Shown: one piece after another, positions 1-8,410 of the stretch | Position numbering within the stretch: the stretch's first letter is position 1 | Layout of the letters: the number at the start of each line of letters is the position of its first letter | From: Comamonadaceae bacterium | GTDB lineage: Bacteria; Pseudomonadota; Gammaproteobacteria; Burkholderiales; Burkholderiaceae_C | DNA: 10,407 nucleotides | Reading direction: 5' to 3' | Assembly: GCA_947469815.1 (NCBI GenBank) | Contig: CANIRI010000054.1 | Span: forward strand, 1-10,407 | The notes under the pieces: generated by a model | Database searches by the model: none | Seen by the model: only the letters and a program-made list of their open reading frames with translations | What the model was told of the DNA's origin: nothing | Made by a program: the position numbers and the translations under genes

Positions 1-2186
<2,186 letters not shown>

Positions 2187-2202
2187 TTTTCAACTTTTAA
2201 CC

Positions 2203-2206
2203 GGAG
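2203..2206 (+). promoter_or_regulatory. Shine-Dalgarno of the phosphoribosyltransferase gene
   Basis: GGAG lies 6 bases upstream of the ATG at 2213, in the 26-base gap after purA. It supports that start and gives this gene its own ribosome entry within the operon. Confidence 0.6.
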
Positions 2207-2212
2207 TTCCGC

Positions 2213-2737
2213 ATGTTGACTGAAGATGGCAAGCACCTGTATGTCAGCTATGACGAATACCACAACCTGATCGAAAAATTGGCGATCAAGGTGTTCCAGT
2301 CCGGCTGGGAGTTCGACACGATTTTGTGTCTGGCGCGCGGCGGTATGCGCCCTGGTGACATCTTGTCGCGTGTGTTCGACAAGCCGCTGGCCATCATGTC
2401 CACCAGCTCCTACCGTTCCGACGCCGGTACGGTACAAGGCAACCTGGATATCGCCCGCTTCATCACCACGCCCAAAGGCGAAATTGCCGGCAAAGTGCTG
2501 CTGGTCGACGACCTGGCCGATTCCGGCCACACCCTCAACGCTGTGATGCACCAACTGCGCACCAACTACAAGCCGATTACGGAGCTGCGCAGCGCTGTTA
2601 TCTGGACCAAGGCTTTGTCCAGCTTCAGCCCCGATTACTCGGTGGAATTTTTGCCCACCAACCCCTGGATCCACCAGCCCTTTGAGAGCTACGACGCGAT
2701 GCGACCGGAGCAGCTGATTCACAAGTGGAGCGTCTAG
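2213..2737 (+). CDS. Phosphoribosyltransferase, purine-salvage type
   Basis: This 174-aa protein is a type I phosphoribosyltransferase, the fold that moves ribose-5-phosphate from PRPP to a base. The PRPP-binding loop is VLLVDDLADSGHT at residues 95-107, with the adjacent acidic pair Asp99-Asp100 typical of the family. ARGGMRPGDILS (about 41-52) matches the N-terminal PPi-loop region of hypoxanthine/xanthine/guanine enzymes. The C-terminal part with WTK and NPWIHQPFE resembles the hood region of the Gpt/COG2236 group. The exact base is not readable from sequence; hypoxanthine, xanthine or guanine are most likely. Its place directly after purA fits salvage to IMP, XMP or GMP. The ATG at 2213 has a good Shine-Dalgarno. 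The stop is 13 bases before the MetC-like gene, so co-transcription is likely. Confidence 0.88.
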   Translation: MLTEDGKHLYVSYDEYHNLIEKLAIKVFQSGWEFDTILCLARGGMRPGDILSRVFDKPLAIMSTSSYRSDAGTVQGNLDIARFITTPKGEIAGKVLLVDDLADSGHTLNAVMHQLRTNYKPITELRSAVIWTKALSSFSPDYSVEFLPTNPWIHQPFESYDAMRPEQLIHKWSV

Positions 2738-2750
2738 CGCGCGGCGCACC

Positions 2751-3956
2751 ATGGCCACCAAGGCTCCAACCGCCCTGATTCACCACCCCTACCGGCCGCC
2801 GGAGGGTTTTGATTCGCCGCAGCCCGGCATCTTCAAAGCGTCGTCGGTCTTTTTCCCCAATGTGGCGGCCATGCGCAGCCGTGAGTGGAAAGACAAAACC
2901 GCCTACACCTACGGCCTGCATGGCACCCCCAGCAGCTACATGCTGGAGGAGCGTTTGTGCACCCTGGAGGGTGGCTTGCAGTGTGTGCTGGCACCCAGTG
3001 GTCTGGCGGCCTTGGCGCTGGTGTCCTTGTCCATGCTGCGCGCTGGCGACGAGGTCTTGCTGCCTGAGAACGTCTACGAGCCCAATAAATCGCTGATCGA
3101 AGCGGAGCTGAAGAATTGGGGTGTCACCCACCAGTTCTACGACCCCATGGATCTGGCCGATTTGGAAGCGAAACTGAGCAACAAAACGCGCCTGGTGTGG
3201 CTGGAGGCCGCCGGTTCCGTGACCCTGGAATTCCCCGATGTGCCGGGCATGGTGCGGCTGTGCCAAGCGCGCGGCGTCTGCGCGGCGTTGGACAACACCT
3301 GGGGTGCGGGCATTGCTTTTAATCCCTTTGACCTGCTGCCTGGCGTGGTGCCCGCGCTTGGCGTGGACATTTCCACGCAGGCCCTCACCAAATACCCCAG
3401 CGGCGGCGGTGACGTGCTGATGGGCAGCGTCATCACCCGCGACCCGGCGCTGCACATGCGCATCAAGCTCACTCACATGCGGTTGGGGCTGAACGTGGGC
3501 TCTAATGATGTGGAACTGGTGCTGCGCGCTCTCCCCAGCATCTACCTGCGCTACCAGGCCCATGACGCCAGCACCCGCGCTGTGGCGGTCTGGTGCCAAA
3601 GCCAGCCCGAATTCACCCAGGTCCTGCATCCGGCCTTGCCCGGCTCGCCCGGACACGCCCATTGGCGCAGCCTGTGCACCACAGACGGCGCCGCCTGTCT
3701 TTTTTCGGTGGTGCTGGACGCGCGTTTCAGCCAGGCGCAGGTCGACGCCTTTGTAGACGCCTTGCGGCTGTTCCGTCTGGCCTACAGCTGGGCGGGCCCT
3801 ATCAGTCTGGTCGTGCCTTATGACCTGGCGCGTTCGCGTGGTCGCTGGCCTGCTCAGGTCGCGCGGGGTACGGTGGTGCGTTTTGCTGTGGGCTTGGAAG
3901 ACCCGCAGGACTTGCAGGCCGATATCGCGCAGGCTTTGACGCTGCTGCGCACCTAG
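2751..3956 (+). CDS. metC: Cystathionine beta-lyase (Cys/Met metabolism PLP enzyme)
   Basis: The 401-aa product belongs to the Cys/Met-metabolism PLP family and resembles E. coli MetC (395 aa) along its length. MetC cleaves cystathionine to homocysteine, pyruvate and ammonia in methionine synthesis. Visible landmarks are TYGLHGTPSS (53-62), whose Tyr54 contacts the cofactor phosphate of the neighbouring subunit in this family; the substrate-side Tyr109 in NVYEPN; DNTWGAG (181-187), whose Asp binds the pyridine nitrogen; and the Schiff-base Lys214 in STQALTKYPSGG. Also seen are YSWAG (345-349) and Arg377 in RFAVGLED, which binds the substrate carboxylate. E. coli MetC has LESPGS where this protein has LEAAGS (151-156), a small difference near the active site. 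Other family activities such as cysteine desulfhydrase or gamma-lyase cannot be excluded, but the YEP and SW motifs favour beta-lyase. It is the last gene of the hisZ-purA run. Confidence 0.88.
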   Translation: MATKAPTALIHHPYRPPEGFDSPQPGIFKASSVFFPNVAAMRSREWKDKTAYTYGLHGTPSSYMLEERLCTLEGGLQCVLAPSGLAALALVSLSMLRAGDEVLLPENVYEPNKSLIEAELKNWGVTHQFYDPMDLADLEAKLSNKTRLVWLEAAGSVTLEFPDVPGMVRLCQARGVCAALDNTWGAGIAFNPFDLLPGVVPALGVDISTQALTKYPSGGGDVLMGSVITRDPALHMRIKLTHMRLGLNVGSNDVELVLRALPSIYLRYQAHDASTRAVAVWCQSQPEFTQVLHPALPGSPGHAHWRSLCTTDGAACLFSVVLDARFSQAQVDAFVDALRLFRLAYSWAGPISLVVPYDLARSRGRWPAQVARGTVVRFAVGLEDPQDLQADIAQALTLLRT

Positions 3957-3988
3957 CCCTGGCCGGGGGCTGCCCAGGATGCGGCGGG

Positions 3989-3997
3989 TGTTAAAGT
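3989..3997 (+). promoter_or_regulatory. Candidate extended -10 promoter for the 62-aa gene
   Basis: The 67-base gap between metC and the small gene contains TG-T-TAAAGT, an extended -10-like element (TAAAGT at 3992-3997 matches 4 of 6 consensus bases). Transcription would start near 4004, about 20 bases before the TTG start. No good -35 is seen. The gap also holds a 5-bp CCTGG/CCAGG stem (3958-3962 with 3974-3978) without a T-tract, so no convincing terminator follows metC. Confidence 0.25.
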
Positions 3998-4023
3998 GCG
4001 TGCTACTTCACTGAAAGAACAAC

Positions 4024-4212
4024 TTGGCAACTCCCAATTACGGATACGAAAAACGCCAGAAAGAGCTGGCGAAAAAGCGCAAGAAAGAAGACAAGCTCAA
4101 AAGCAAAACGGAGCGCCGCACCGATGGCAGCGATCCGGCTGCTGATGGCGATACCGCGCCGGATGCGCTGCCAACGCCCGCGTATCCCCAGATCACACCG
4201 CCAAACCCTTAA
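4024..4212 (+). CDS. Small lysine-rich conserved hypothetical protein, TTG start
   Basis: This is a 62-aa protein of unknown function. It opens with MATPNYGYEKRQ and continues with a very basic, probably helical stretch rich in Lys, Arg and Glu (about residues 9-33), then an acidic Asp/Ala part and a Pro-rich tail ending in NP. There is no signal peptide or membrane segment. I recall similar short proteins with the same opening in Burkholderiales, but have not checked this. The start must be the TTG: an in-frame TGA lies at 4012-4014, and no ATG or GTG follows early enough to keep the conserved N-terminus. The Shine-Dalgarno is weak (GAAAGAA at about 4013-4019). The last 20 bases overlap the 3' end of mnmH on the other strand. 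The basic stretch could contact RNA or DNA, which is only a guess from composition. Confidence 0.75.
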   Translation: MATPNYGYEKRQKELAKKRKKEDKLKSKTERRTDGSDPAADGDTAPDALPTPAYPQITPPNP

Positions 4213-5254
4213 GTTGCGCTGCGGCAGCGTCCATTGCTGAGGCGCTGCGTCCGTCGGGCGCGATGTCCACGGCCTGGGCAAACTGGCTGAAGTTGCGCTG
4301 CATGGACTGCACGTACACCGGGTCGTAGTGGGTCAGCAGCAAGTCTTCTACCACCGCCGCCAGGTCGCCGCGCCCCACGCTTTCTTTCCACGCCTGCACC
4401 ACGGCCTTGCCGCGCTGCGCCGTGAGTACCTCCAAGCGGTTGCAAAAATGCTCCGGGTTGGCCACGAAGTAGGCGTAATCTTCCAGCAGCAAGTGCACCC
4501 GTTCGGCCATCGGTAGTTGCAAGTTGATGCAGGGGCTTTGTCGGATGCGCTCCATCAACCGCTCGGGAACGGCCACATTACCCACCTTCTTGCTTTCACT
4601 CTCTACAAAGACCGCGCGGGTGGTGTCAAAACACCGCAACGCATTCCACACCAGGCTGTCAAAGCGCTTCTGGCTGGGCTGTGGCACACCGGGTATCGCT
4701 CCCAGCACCGAGCTGCGGTGCTGCGCCAAGGCTTCCAGATCCAACACCTGCGCGCCTGCACGTTGCAGTGCGTGCAAAAGCCGGGTCTTGCCGGAACCGG
4801 TGGTACCGCACACCACCTGAAACCGCAGCGCGTCTGCGCGGGCTTGCACGTCTTGCAGCATCGCGGCCCGGAAGGCTTTGTAACCGCCTTCCACCAGGTT
4901 CACCCGAAAGCCGATCTGGTCCAACACCAGCGCCAGCGAGCCGCTGCGTTTGCCCCCGCGCCAGCAATAGAGCAGGGGGCTCCAATCGCGGGGCTTGTCT
5001 ATTACGTCGCGTTCAATGTGTGCGGCGATGTTGCGCGCAGCCAGCGCCGCACCCCGTTTTTTGGCCTCGAAGGCGTTGACCTGTTTGTAGGTGGTGCCGA
5101 TGAACTGGCGCTCGGCGTCGTTCAGCGTCGGCCAGTTGAGCGCTTGGGGGAGGTGGTCTTCGGCAAATTCGGATTCGCTGCGCGCGTCCACCACGGTGTC
5201 AAACCGGTCCAGCTGCTGCACCGCATCGGCGGCGTTAATCAGGGTCAGGCTCAT
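4193..5254 (-). CDS. mnmH: tRNA 2-selenouridine synthase
   Basis: MnmH (SelU, YbbB) replaces sulfur by selenium in 2-thiouridine at the wobble position of some tRNAs, using selenophosphate and passing through a geranylated intermediate. The 353-aa product (E. coli 364 aa) shows the two expected parts. The N-terminal rhodanese domain (about 1-135) has DARSESEFAEDHLP and the active Cys97 in LLYCWRGGKRSGS, the same residue number as in E. coli. A P-loop domain follows, with GTTGSGKT at 150-157 and a LDLE segment after it. The ATG start at 5254 overlaps the tesA stop in ATGA (5251-5254), implying one transcript and coupled translation. The stop codon lies 20 bases inside the convergent 62-aa gene. 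Function implies selenophosphate synthase (selD) elsewhere in the genome, which cannot be seen here. Confidence 0.95.
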   Translation of the reverse strand: MSLTLINAADAVQQLDRFDTVVDARSESEFAEDHLPQALNWPTLNDAERQFIGTTYKQVNAFEAKKRGAALAARNIAAHIERDVIDKPRDWSPLLYCWRGGKRSGSLALVLDQIGFRVNLVEGGYKAFRAAMLQDVQARADALRFQVVCGTTGSGKTRLLHALQRAGAQVLDLEALAQHRSSVLGAIPGVPQPSQKRFDSLVWNALRCFDTTRAVFVESESKKVGNVAVPERLMERIRQSPCINLQLPMAERVHLLLEDYAYFVANPEHFCNRLEVLTAQRGKAVVQAWKESVGRGDLAAVVEDLLLTHYDPVYVQSMQRNFSQFAQAVDIAPDGRSASAMDAAAAQLKGLAV

Positions 5255-5901
5255 GGCAGCAGCCGCTTCAATCCGGCCCAGACGTTGTTGAGCAAAATTG
5301 GGTGCGCCACCGCCGCGGGGTGGATGCGGTCGCTTTGGAACAGGTCAGCCGCGTTGGGTACGTCGGCCACGTCTTTGAGAAAAAACGGTACCAGCGCAAC
5401 TTTCTGTTCTTTGGCCACGGTTACAAAGCTGGCGGCAAACTGTTGCGCGTAATCCGGCCCGTAGTTGGGTGGCACCTGCATGCCCAGCAGCAGAACCTGG
5501 GCTTTGGCGGACTGTGCCAGCCGGACCATGGCGCGCAGGTTCTCGCGCGTCATATCCAGGGGCAGCCCGCGCAAGGCGTCGTTCGCGCCCAGTTCGATCA
5601 CCACAATGGCGGGAGCATGTTGTTTGAGTAGGGCAGGCAGGCGCACCAGCCCGCCCGAGGTGGTATCGCCGCTGATGCTGGCGTTGACGACTTTGAGCGC
5701 GCGTTTTTCTTGTGCGAGGCGTTGCTCCAGTAAAGCCACCCAGCCGCTGCCCTTGGCCAGCCCGTATTCGGCGCTCAGCGAATCACCCAGCACCAGCAGC
5801 GTTGGGGGTGCCGCTTGGGCTGGGCTTAACCCTGCGGCAAACGAGGTCAGGGCGCTTAGGCAGCCTAAGATACAGTCGCGTCGATTCACAGAAGGCCCCA
5901 T
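5251..5901 (-). CDS. tesA: Secreted SGNH/GDSL esterase, TesA-like (arylesterase/lysophospholipase)
   Basis: This is a small SGNH hydrolase of the TesA/ApeA/PldC type, which cleaves acyl-thioesters, aryl esters and lysophospholipids in the periplasm. From the ATG at 5901 it has 216 aa. The four blocks are present: GDSLS with nucleophile Ser41, the SGDTTSGG glycine block, GAND, and DRIHP with Asp191 and His194. A signal peptide precedes them: RR, a hydrophobic run, then AQA before APP (cleavage after about residue 30). Start choice is uncertain. A GTG at 5889 gives 212 aa starting VNRRDC and has GGGG 6 bases upstream, whereas the ATG at 5901 lacks a Shine-Dalgarno but shares its CATG with the ybbA start. 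The twin Arg (NRRDCIL) is Tat-like, but the usual Phe is Cys. The stop overlaps the mnmH start. The divergent pairing with ybbA matches E. coli. Confidence 0.92.
   Translation of the reverse strand: MGPSVNRRDCILGCLSALTSFAAGLSPAQAAPPTLLVLGDSLSAEYGLAKGSGWVALLEQRLAQEKRALKVVNASISGDTTSGGLVRLPALLKQHAPAIVVIELGANDALRGLPLDMTRENLRAMVRLAQSAKAQVLLLGMQVPPNYGPDYAQQFAASFVTVAKEQKVALVPFFLKDVADVPNAADLFQSDRIHPAAVAHPILLNNVWAGLKRLLP
5855..5869. repeat. Inverted repeat in the tesA/ybbA divergent junction
   Basis: CTTAGG (5855-5860) and CCTAAG (5864-5869) are perfect inverted copies around a CAG spacer, 31-45 bases upstream of the ybbA ATG. On the - strand it encodes part of the TesA signal peptide (ILGCLS) using TTA and CTA, Leu codons that are rare in this G+C-rich stretch. 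TAAGAT (5866-5871), a possible -10 for ybbA with 4 of 6 matches, overlaps the right arm. It could be an operator or a hairpin. One or a few repeats of this size are expected by chance in 10 kb. Confidence 0.35.
5890..5895 (+). promoter_or_regulatory. Shine-Dalgarno of ybbA
   Basis: AGAAGG sits 4 bases before the ATG at 5900. This decides the ybbA start, because the open frame continues far upstream as a shadow of tesA. Confidence 0.55.
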
Positions 5902-6616
5902 GTCAGATTTCATTGTTTCGGTAGAAAAAGTGTGCAAAACCGTCGAAGACTCGACCGGCCGCTTGCAAATCCTGCGTGATGTCGATTTTGCGCTAAGCGC
6001 TGGTGAGACCGCAGCCATCGTCGGGGCTTCGGGCTCGGGCAAGAGCACCTTGCTCTCCATCCTGGCGGGGCTGGATGTTCCCAGCAGCGGCACGGTGCGC
6101 ATTGCCGGTGCCGACATGTTCAGCCTGGACGAAGATGCGCGTGCTTCGGTGCGGGCGCGCTCGGTGGGTTTTGTGTTCCAGAGCCTGCAGTTGCTCGGCA
6201 ACCTGACCGCGATTGAAAACGTGATGCTGCCGCTCGAGTTGGCCGGCCGCCCCGATGCGCGGGCCGCTGCGGCGCGCATGCTGGAGCGCGTGGGTTTGGG
6301 CACGCGCTTGAAGTCCTATCCCAAGGTACTCAGTGGTGGCGAGCAGCAGCGCGTGGCGCTGGCGCGGGCTTTTGTGGTGCAGCCGGTGCTGCTGCTGGCC
6401 GATGAGCCCACCGGCAGCCTGGACTACGCCACGGGCGAGACCATCATGGCGCTGATGTTGGCACTCAACCAGGAGCAGGGCACGACGCTGGTGCTGGTCA
6501 CGCACGACCGTGGTATTGCCGCGCGCTGTTCGCGCGTATTCACCATGGAAGCCGGGCGATTGCGCGAGAGTGCGCAGGCCGACCTGGAGGGAACTGCCAC
6601 CGCTGCGGCGGGATAA
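5900..6616 (+). CDS. ybbA: ABC transporter ATP-binding protein, YbbA/LolD family
   Basis: This 238-aa ATPase belongs to the MacB/LolD/YbbA class, which powers mechanotransmission-type transporters acting on lipoproteins, peptides or envelope substrates rather than classical uptake. All nucleotide-binding motifs are intact: Walker [10 protein letters not shown] (42-50), Q-loop Gln94 in FVFQSLQLL, signature LSGGEQQR (144-151), Walker B LLLADEP (164-170) and His202 in VTHDRG. PTGSLD after Walker B and the [18 protein letters not shown] segment are characteristic of the LolD/YbbA group. The start is the ATG at 5900 with AGAAGG upstream. Divergence from tesA is the same as in E. coli, where the permease ybbP follows; here rlmB follows after only 6 bases and no permease gene is in the window. 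Its membrane partner must be encoded elsewhere, or the ATPase works without one. Confidence 0.9.
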   Translation: MSDFIVSVEKVCKTVEDSTGRLQILRDVDFALSAGETAAIVGASGSGKSTLLSILAGLDVPSSGTVRIAGADMFSLDEDARASVRARSVGFVFQSLQLLGNLTAIENVMLPLELAGRPDARAAAARMLERVGLGTRLKSYPKVLSGGEQQRVALARAFVVQPVLLLADEPTGSLDYATGETIMALMLALNQEQGTTLVLVTHDRGIAARCSRVFTMEAGRLRESAQADLEGTATAAAG

Positions 6617-6622
6617 TGGCCT

Positions 6623-7399
6623 ATGTCCAGTGCCAAAACCTTGTTCGGCTTCCATGCCATCGGGGTGCGTATCAAAACCGCACCCGCTTCGATTCTCGAA
6701 ATCCACATCGAACCCACCCGCCGTGACGCCCGCATGCGCCAGTTTGTGGAGCGCATTAAAGAAGCCGGTATCCGCCTGATCGAGTCTGACGGCATGCGCC
6801 TGGCAAAGCTTTGCGGCAGCCACGGTCATCAAGGCGTGGTGGCGCGGGTTCAGGCCCTTGTCCAGACGCATTCGCTGGACGAATTGTTGGAACGGCTGGA
6901 AGCCAGCCAAGCGGATGTGCCGCTGGCGCAGCGCGTACAGCCGCTGTTGCTGGTACTCGATGGCGTGACCGACCCCCACAACCTGGGCGCTTGCCTGCGG
7001 GTTGCTGATGGTGCGGGTGCCCACGCCGTGATCGCCCCCAAAGACCATGCCGCCGGTATCAACGCCACCGTGGCCAAGGTGGCCAGCGGCGCGGCCGAAA
7101 CGGTTCCGTATTTCATGGTGACCAACCTGGCGCGCACCTTGGGTGAATTGAAAGAGCGCAATATTTGGGTCATCGGCACCAGCGACACTGCCACGCAGAC
7201 TGTGTACGACGCCGACCTGCGCGGCCCCGTCGCCTTGGTGCTGGGTGCAGAAGGCGACGGTATGCGCCAGCTCACCGCCAAGACCTGCGACCAGTTGGTG
7301 CGCATCCCCATGCAGGGCGCCGTGGAGAGCCTGAATGTGTCGGTTGCCAGCGGCGTCTGTTTGTTTGAGGCGGTGCGCCAGCGAACCCGCCCACCTTGA
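6623..7399 (+). CDS. rlmB: 23S rRNA (guanosine(2251)-2'-O)-methyltransferase RlmB
   Basis: RlmB methylates the 2'-O of G2251 in the peptidyl-transferase P-loop of 23S rRNA using S-adenosylmethionine. The 258-aa product has the small N-terminal RNA-binding domain (about 1-80, opening with TLFGFHAIGVRI) and the knotted SpoU domain. Motif 1 is LDGVTDPHNLGACLRVAD (112-129) with Asn120 and Arg126; motif 2 is LVLGAEGDGMR (205-215); motif 3 is IPMQGAVESLNVSVA (228-242). Length and motif order match E. coli RlmB (243 aa). The GAEG form and SLNVS favour RlmB over the related TrmH or TrmL. The ATG at 6623 lies 6 bases after the ybbA stop, so it is read with ybbA. An ATG at 6615 is out of frame. Confidence 0.94.
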   Translation: MSSAKTLFGFHAIGVRIKTAPASILEIHIEPTRRDARMRQFVERIKEAGIRLIESDGMRLAKLCGSHGHQGVVARVQALVQTHSLDELLERLEASQADVPLAQRVQPLLLVLDGVTDPHNLGACLRVADGAGAHAVIAPKDHAAGINATVAKVASGAAETVPYFMVTNLARTLGELKERNIWVIGTSDTATQTVYDADLRGPVALVLGAEGDGMRQLTAKTCDQLVRIPMQGAVESLNVSVASGVCLFEAVRQRTRPP

Positions 7400-7411
7400 T
7401 TTGAATCCCAT

Positions 7412-7416
7412 AAGGA
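7412..7416 (+). promoter_or_regulatory. Shine-Dalgarno of the lipoprotein gene
   Basis: AAGGA lies 6 bases upstream of the ATG at 7423, in the 23-base gap after rlmB. It fixes the start just before a signal peptide. Confidence 0.6.
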
Positions 7417-7422
7417 CTGTGT

Positions 7423-7785
7423 ATGAACCCACTTGATCGACGCACACGCGGGGGCGGTATCGCGCTGCTGCTGGCAGGGCTTGCGCTGCTGTCCGCTTGT
7501 ACCCAGGAACAGCAGAACAAAATTGGCCGGGAGATTCAGAACTGGACCGGTACCAGCGGAGTACTGGAGGTGTATGCGGGTGACAAGCTGGTGCGCCGCT
7601 TTATCCAGATCGACAAAATGACCACGGCGATGGGAACCGACGACAACAAGCTACGACCCTATCGTTACGGCTACGGCTATTTGGATGAAAACCTGAATAT
7701 GCAAGTCGACCCCAACGAGAAAAAGGTCTACTTCGAGATCAGCGACTACGCGACCAACTACGTGTTTTTTGAAAACCCGCGCTAA
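7423..7785 (+). CDS. Small conserved lipoprotein of unknown function
   Basis: A 120-aa protein whose N-terminus is a type II (lipoprotein) signal: MNPLDRRTRG, a hydrophobic run of Leu and Ala, then the lipobox LSAC with Cys26 as the lipidated residue. The residue after Cys is Thr, not Asp, so the protein should go to the outer membrane by E. coli-type sorting rules. The mature part (about 95 aa) is hydrophilic and probably beta-rich, with GVLEVYAGDKLVRRF, a tyrosine-rich RYGYGYLDENLN and YFEISDYATNYVFFENP near the end. I do not recognise a characterised family. It is 23 bases after rlmB with its own strong Shine-Dalgarno, and only 16 bases separate its stop from the convergent chrA gene. No terminator hairpin is seen there. 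Confidence 0.85.
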   Translation: MNPLDRRTRGGGIALLLAGLALLSACTQEQQNKIGREIQNWTGTSGVLEVYAGDKLVRRFIQIDKMTTAMGTDDNKLRPYRYGYGYLDENLNMQVDPNEKKVYFEISDYATNYVFFENPR

Positions 7786-7801
7786 AGACTGCGATATCGC
7801 C

Positions 7802-8410
7802 CTACAGCCAGCCCCAAGCCCCTAAGGCTGCGCCGGCTGCAATCAGCCACAGCATGTGGATATGGGTCTTCCAGACCAGCAGGGCAGATACCACGGCTAA
7901 GGCCCATAACACCGGCGTCTCTTGCGGCATGCCGTGCGCTGCGCCCAGGGTCCAGGCGGTGGCCAGCAGCAGGCCAATCACAATAGGTCCCATGGCCAGC
8001 TTGAAGCCCCGCACGCCCAGACGCGCGCGGTTCTGGTGTACCCAGCGTGCGGCATACAGCGTGAGCGTGGTGGAGGGTGCCAGGATGCCGATGGTTGCCA
8101 CCGAAGCGCATGCCAGTGGCAGCAACCAGGCCAGTTCCGGCGGGTTCGCCCCGGCTGCCGCATTGGCGCCCACATTCCAGGCCAGCACCGACACGAACAA
8201 GAGGTTCGGCCCCGGCGCAGCCTGCGCCAGGGCAATCGAGGCGCTGAATTGCCCCTCGCTCAGCCAGTGCTGCTCCAGCACCAAAAAGCGGTGCATATCC
8301 GGCACCGTGGTAATCGCCCCGCCCACCGCCAGCAGCGACAGGGTCAGGAAATGCTGGAACAAAGCCAGGCAATCGCCCCAGGCAAAAGTTCCCAGGTCCG
8401 CAGTGCTCAT
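7802..8410 (-). CDS. chrA: Half-size chromate transporter (CHR domain), second subunit
   Basis: A 202-aa hydrophobic membrane protein with one CHR domain, the short-chain form of the chromate ion transporter family. Visible are the N-terminal amphipathic/transmembrane segment FQHFLTLSLLAVGG (18-31), the PGPN motif (66-69) in ALAQAAPGPNLLFVSV, and further hydrophobic segments at about 94-123, 139-160 and 167-201. Full-length ChrA has two such domains in tandem. Here the second half is a separate gene whose ATG (8410) overlaps the stop of the first (8407-8410), implying heterodimer assembly. In Bacillus subtilis a comparable gene pair is needed together for chromate efflux (established). The true substrate may be another oxyanion. 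The longer open frame extending to 8941 is a shadow of the neighbouring chrA gene. Confidence 0.85.
   Translation of the reverse strand: MSTADLGTFAWGDCLALFQHFLTLSLLAVGGAITTVPDMHRFLVLEQHWLSEGQFSASIALAQAAPGPNLLFVSVLAWNVGANAAAGANPPELAWLLPLACASVATIGILAPSTTLTLYAARWVHQNRARLGVRGFKLAMGPIVIGLLLATAWTLGAAHGMPQETPVLWALAVVSALLVWKTHIHMLWLIAAGAALGAWGWL

Noticed and set aside
2625..3662. 345-aa open frame on the - strand opposite metC
   Set aside because: Low-complexity His/Gln/Gly-rich translation typical of an antisense shadow; metC on the + strand has all its catalytic motifs.
3955..3978. GC-rich possible hairpin after metC
   Set aside because: Only 5-bp alternative stems and no T-tract, so it is not a convincing terminator.
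4517..5452. 311-aa open frame on the + strand opposite mnmH and tesA
   Set aside because: It crosses two well-supported - strand genes and shows no recognisable domain.
5465..5899. 145-codon N-terminal extension of ybbA
   Set aside because: It is the antisense of tesA; the ATP-binding domain begins right after the ATG at 5900, which has a Shine-Dalgarno.
5902..6303. 134-codon N-terminal extension of tesA
   Set aside because: It is the antisense of ybbA and would bury the signal peptide in the middle of the protein.
5993..7447. 484-aa open frame on the - strand opposite ybbA and rlmB
   Set aside because: Antisense shadow spanning two real genes; rich in His, Gln and Gly with no motif.
7791..7800. 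Perfect 10-base palindrome GCGATATCGC in the convergent gap between the lipoprotein and chrA genes
   Set aside because: About ten such palindromes are expected by chance in a window this long, and there is no loop or T-tract to make it a terminator.
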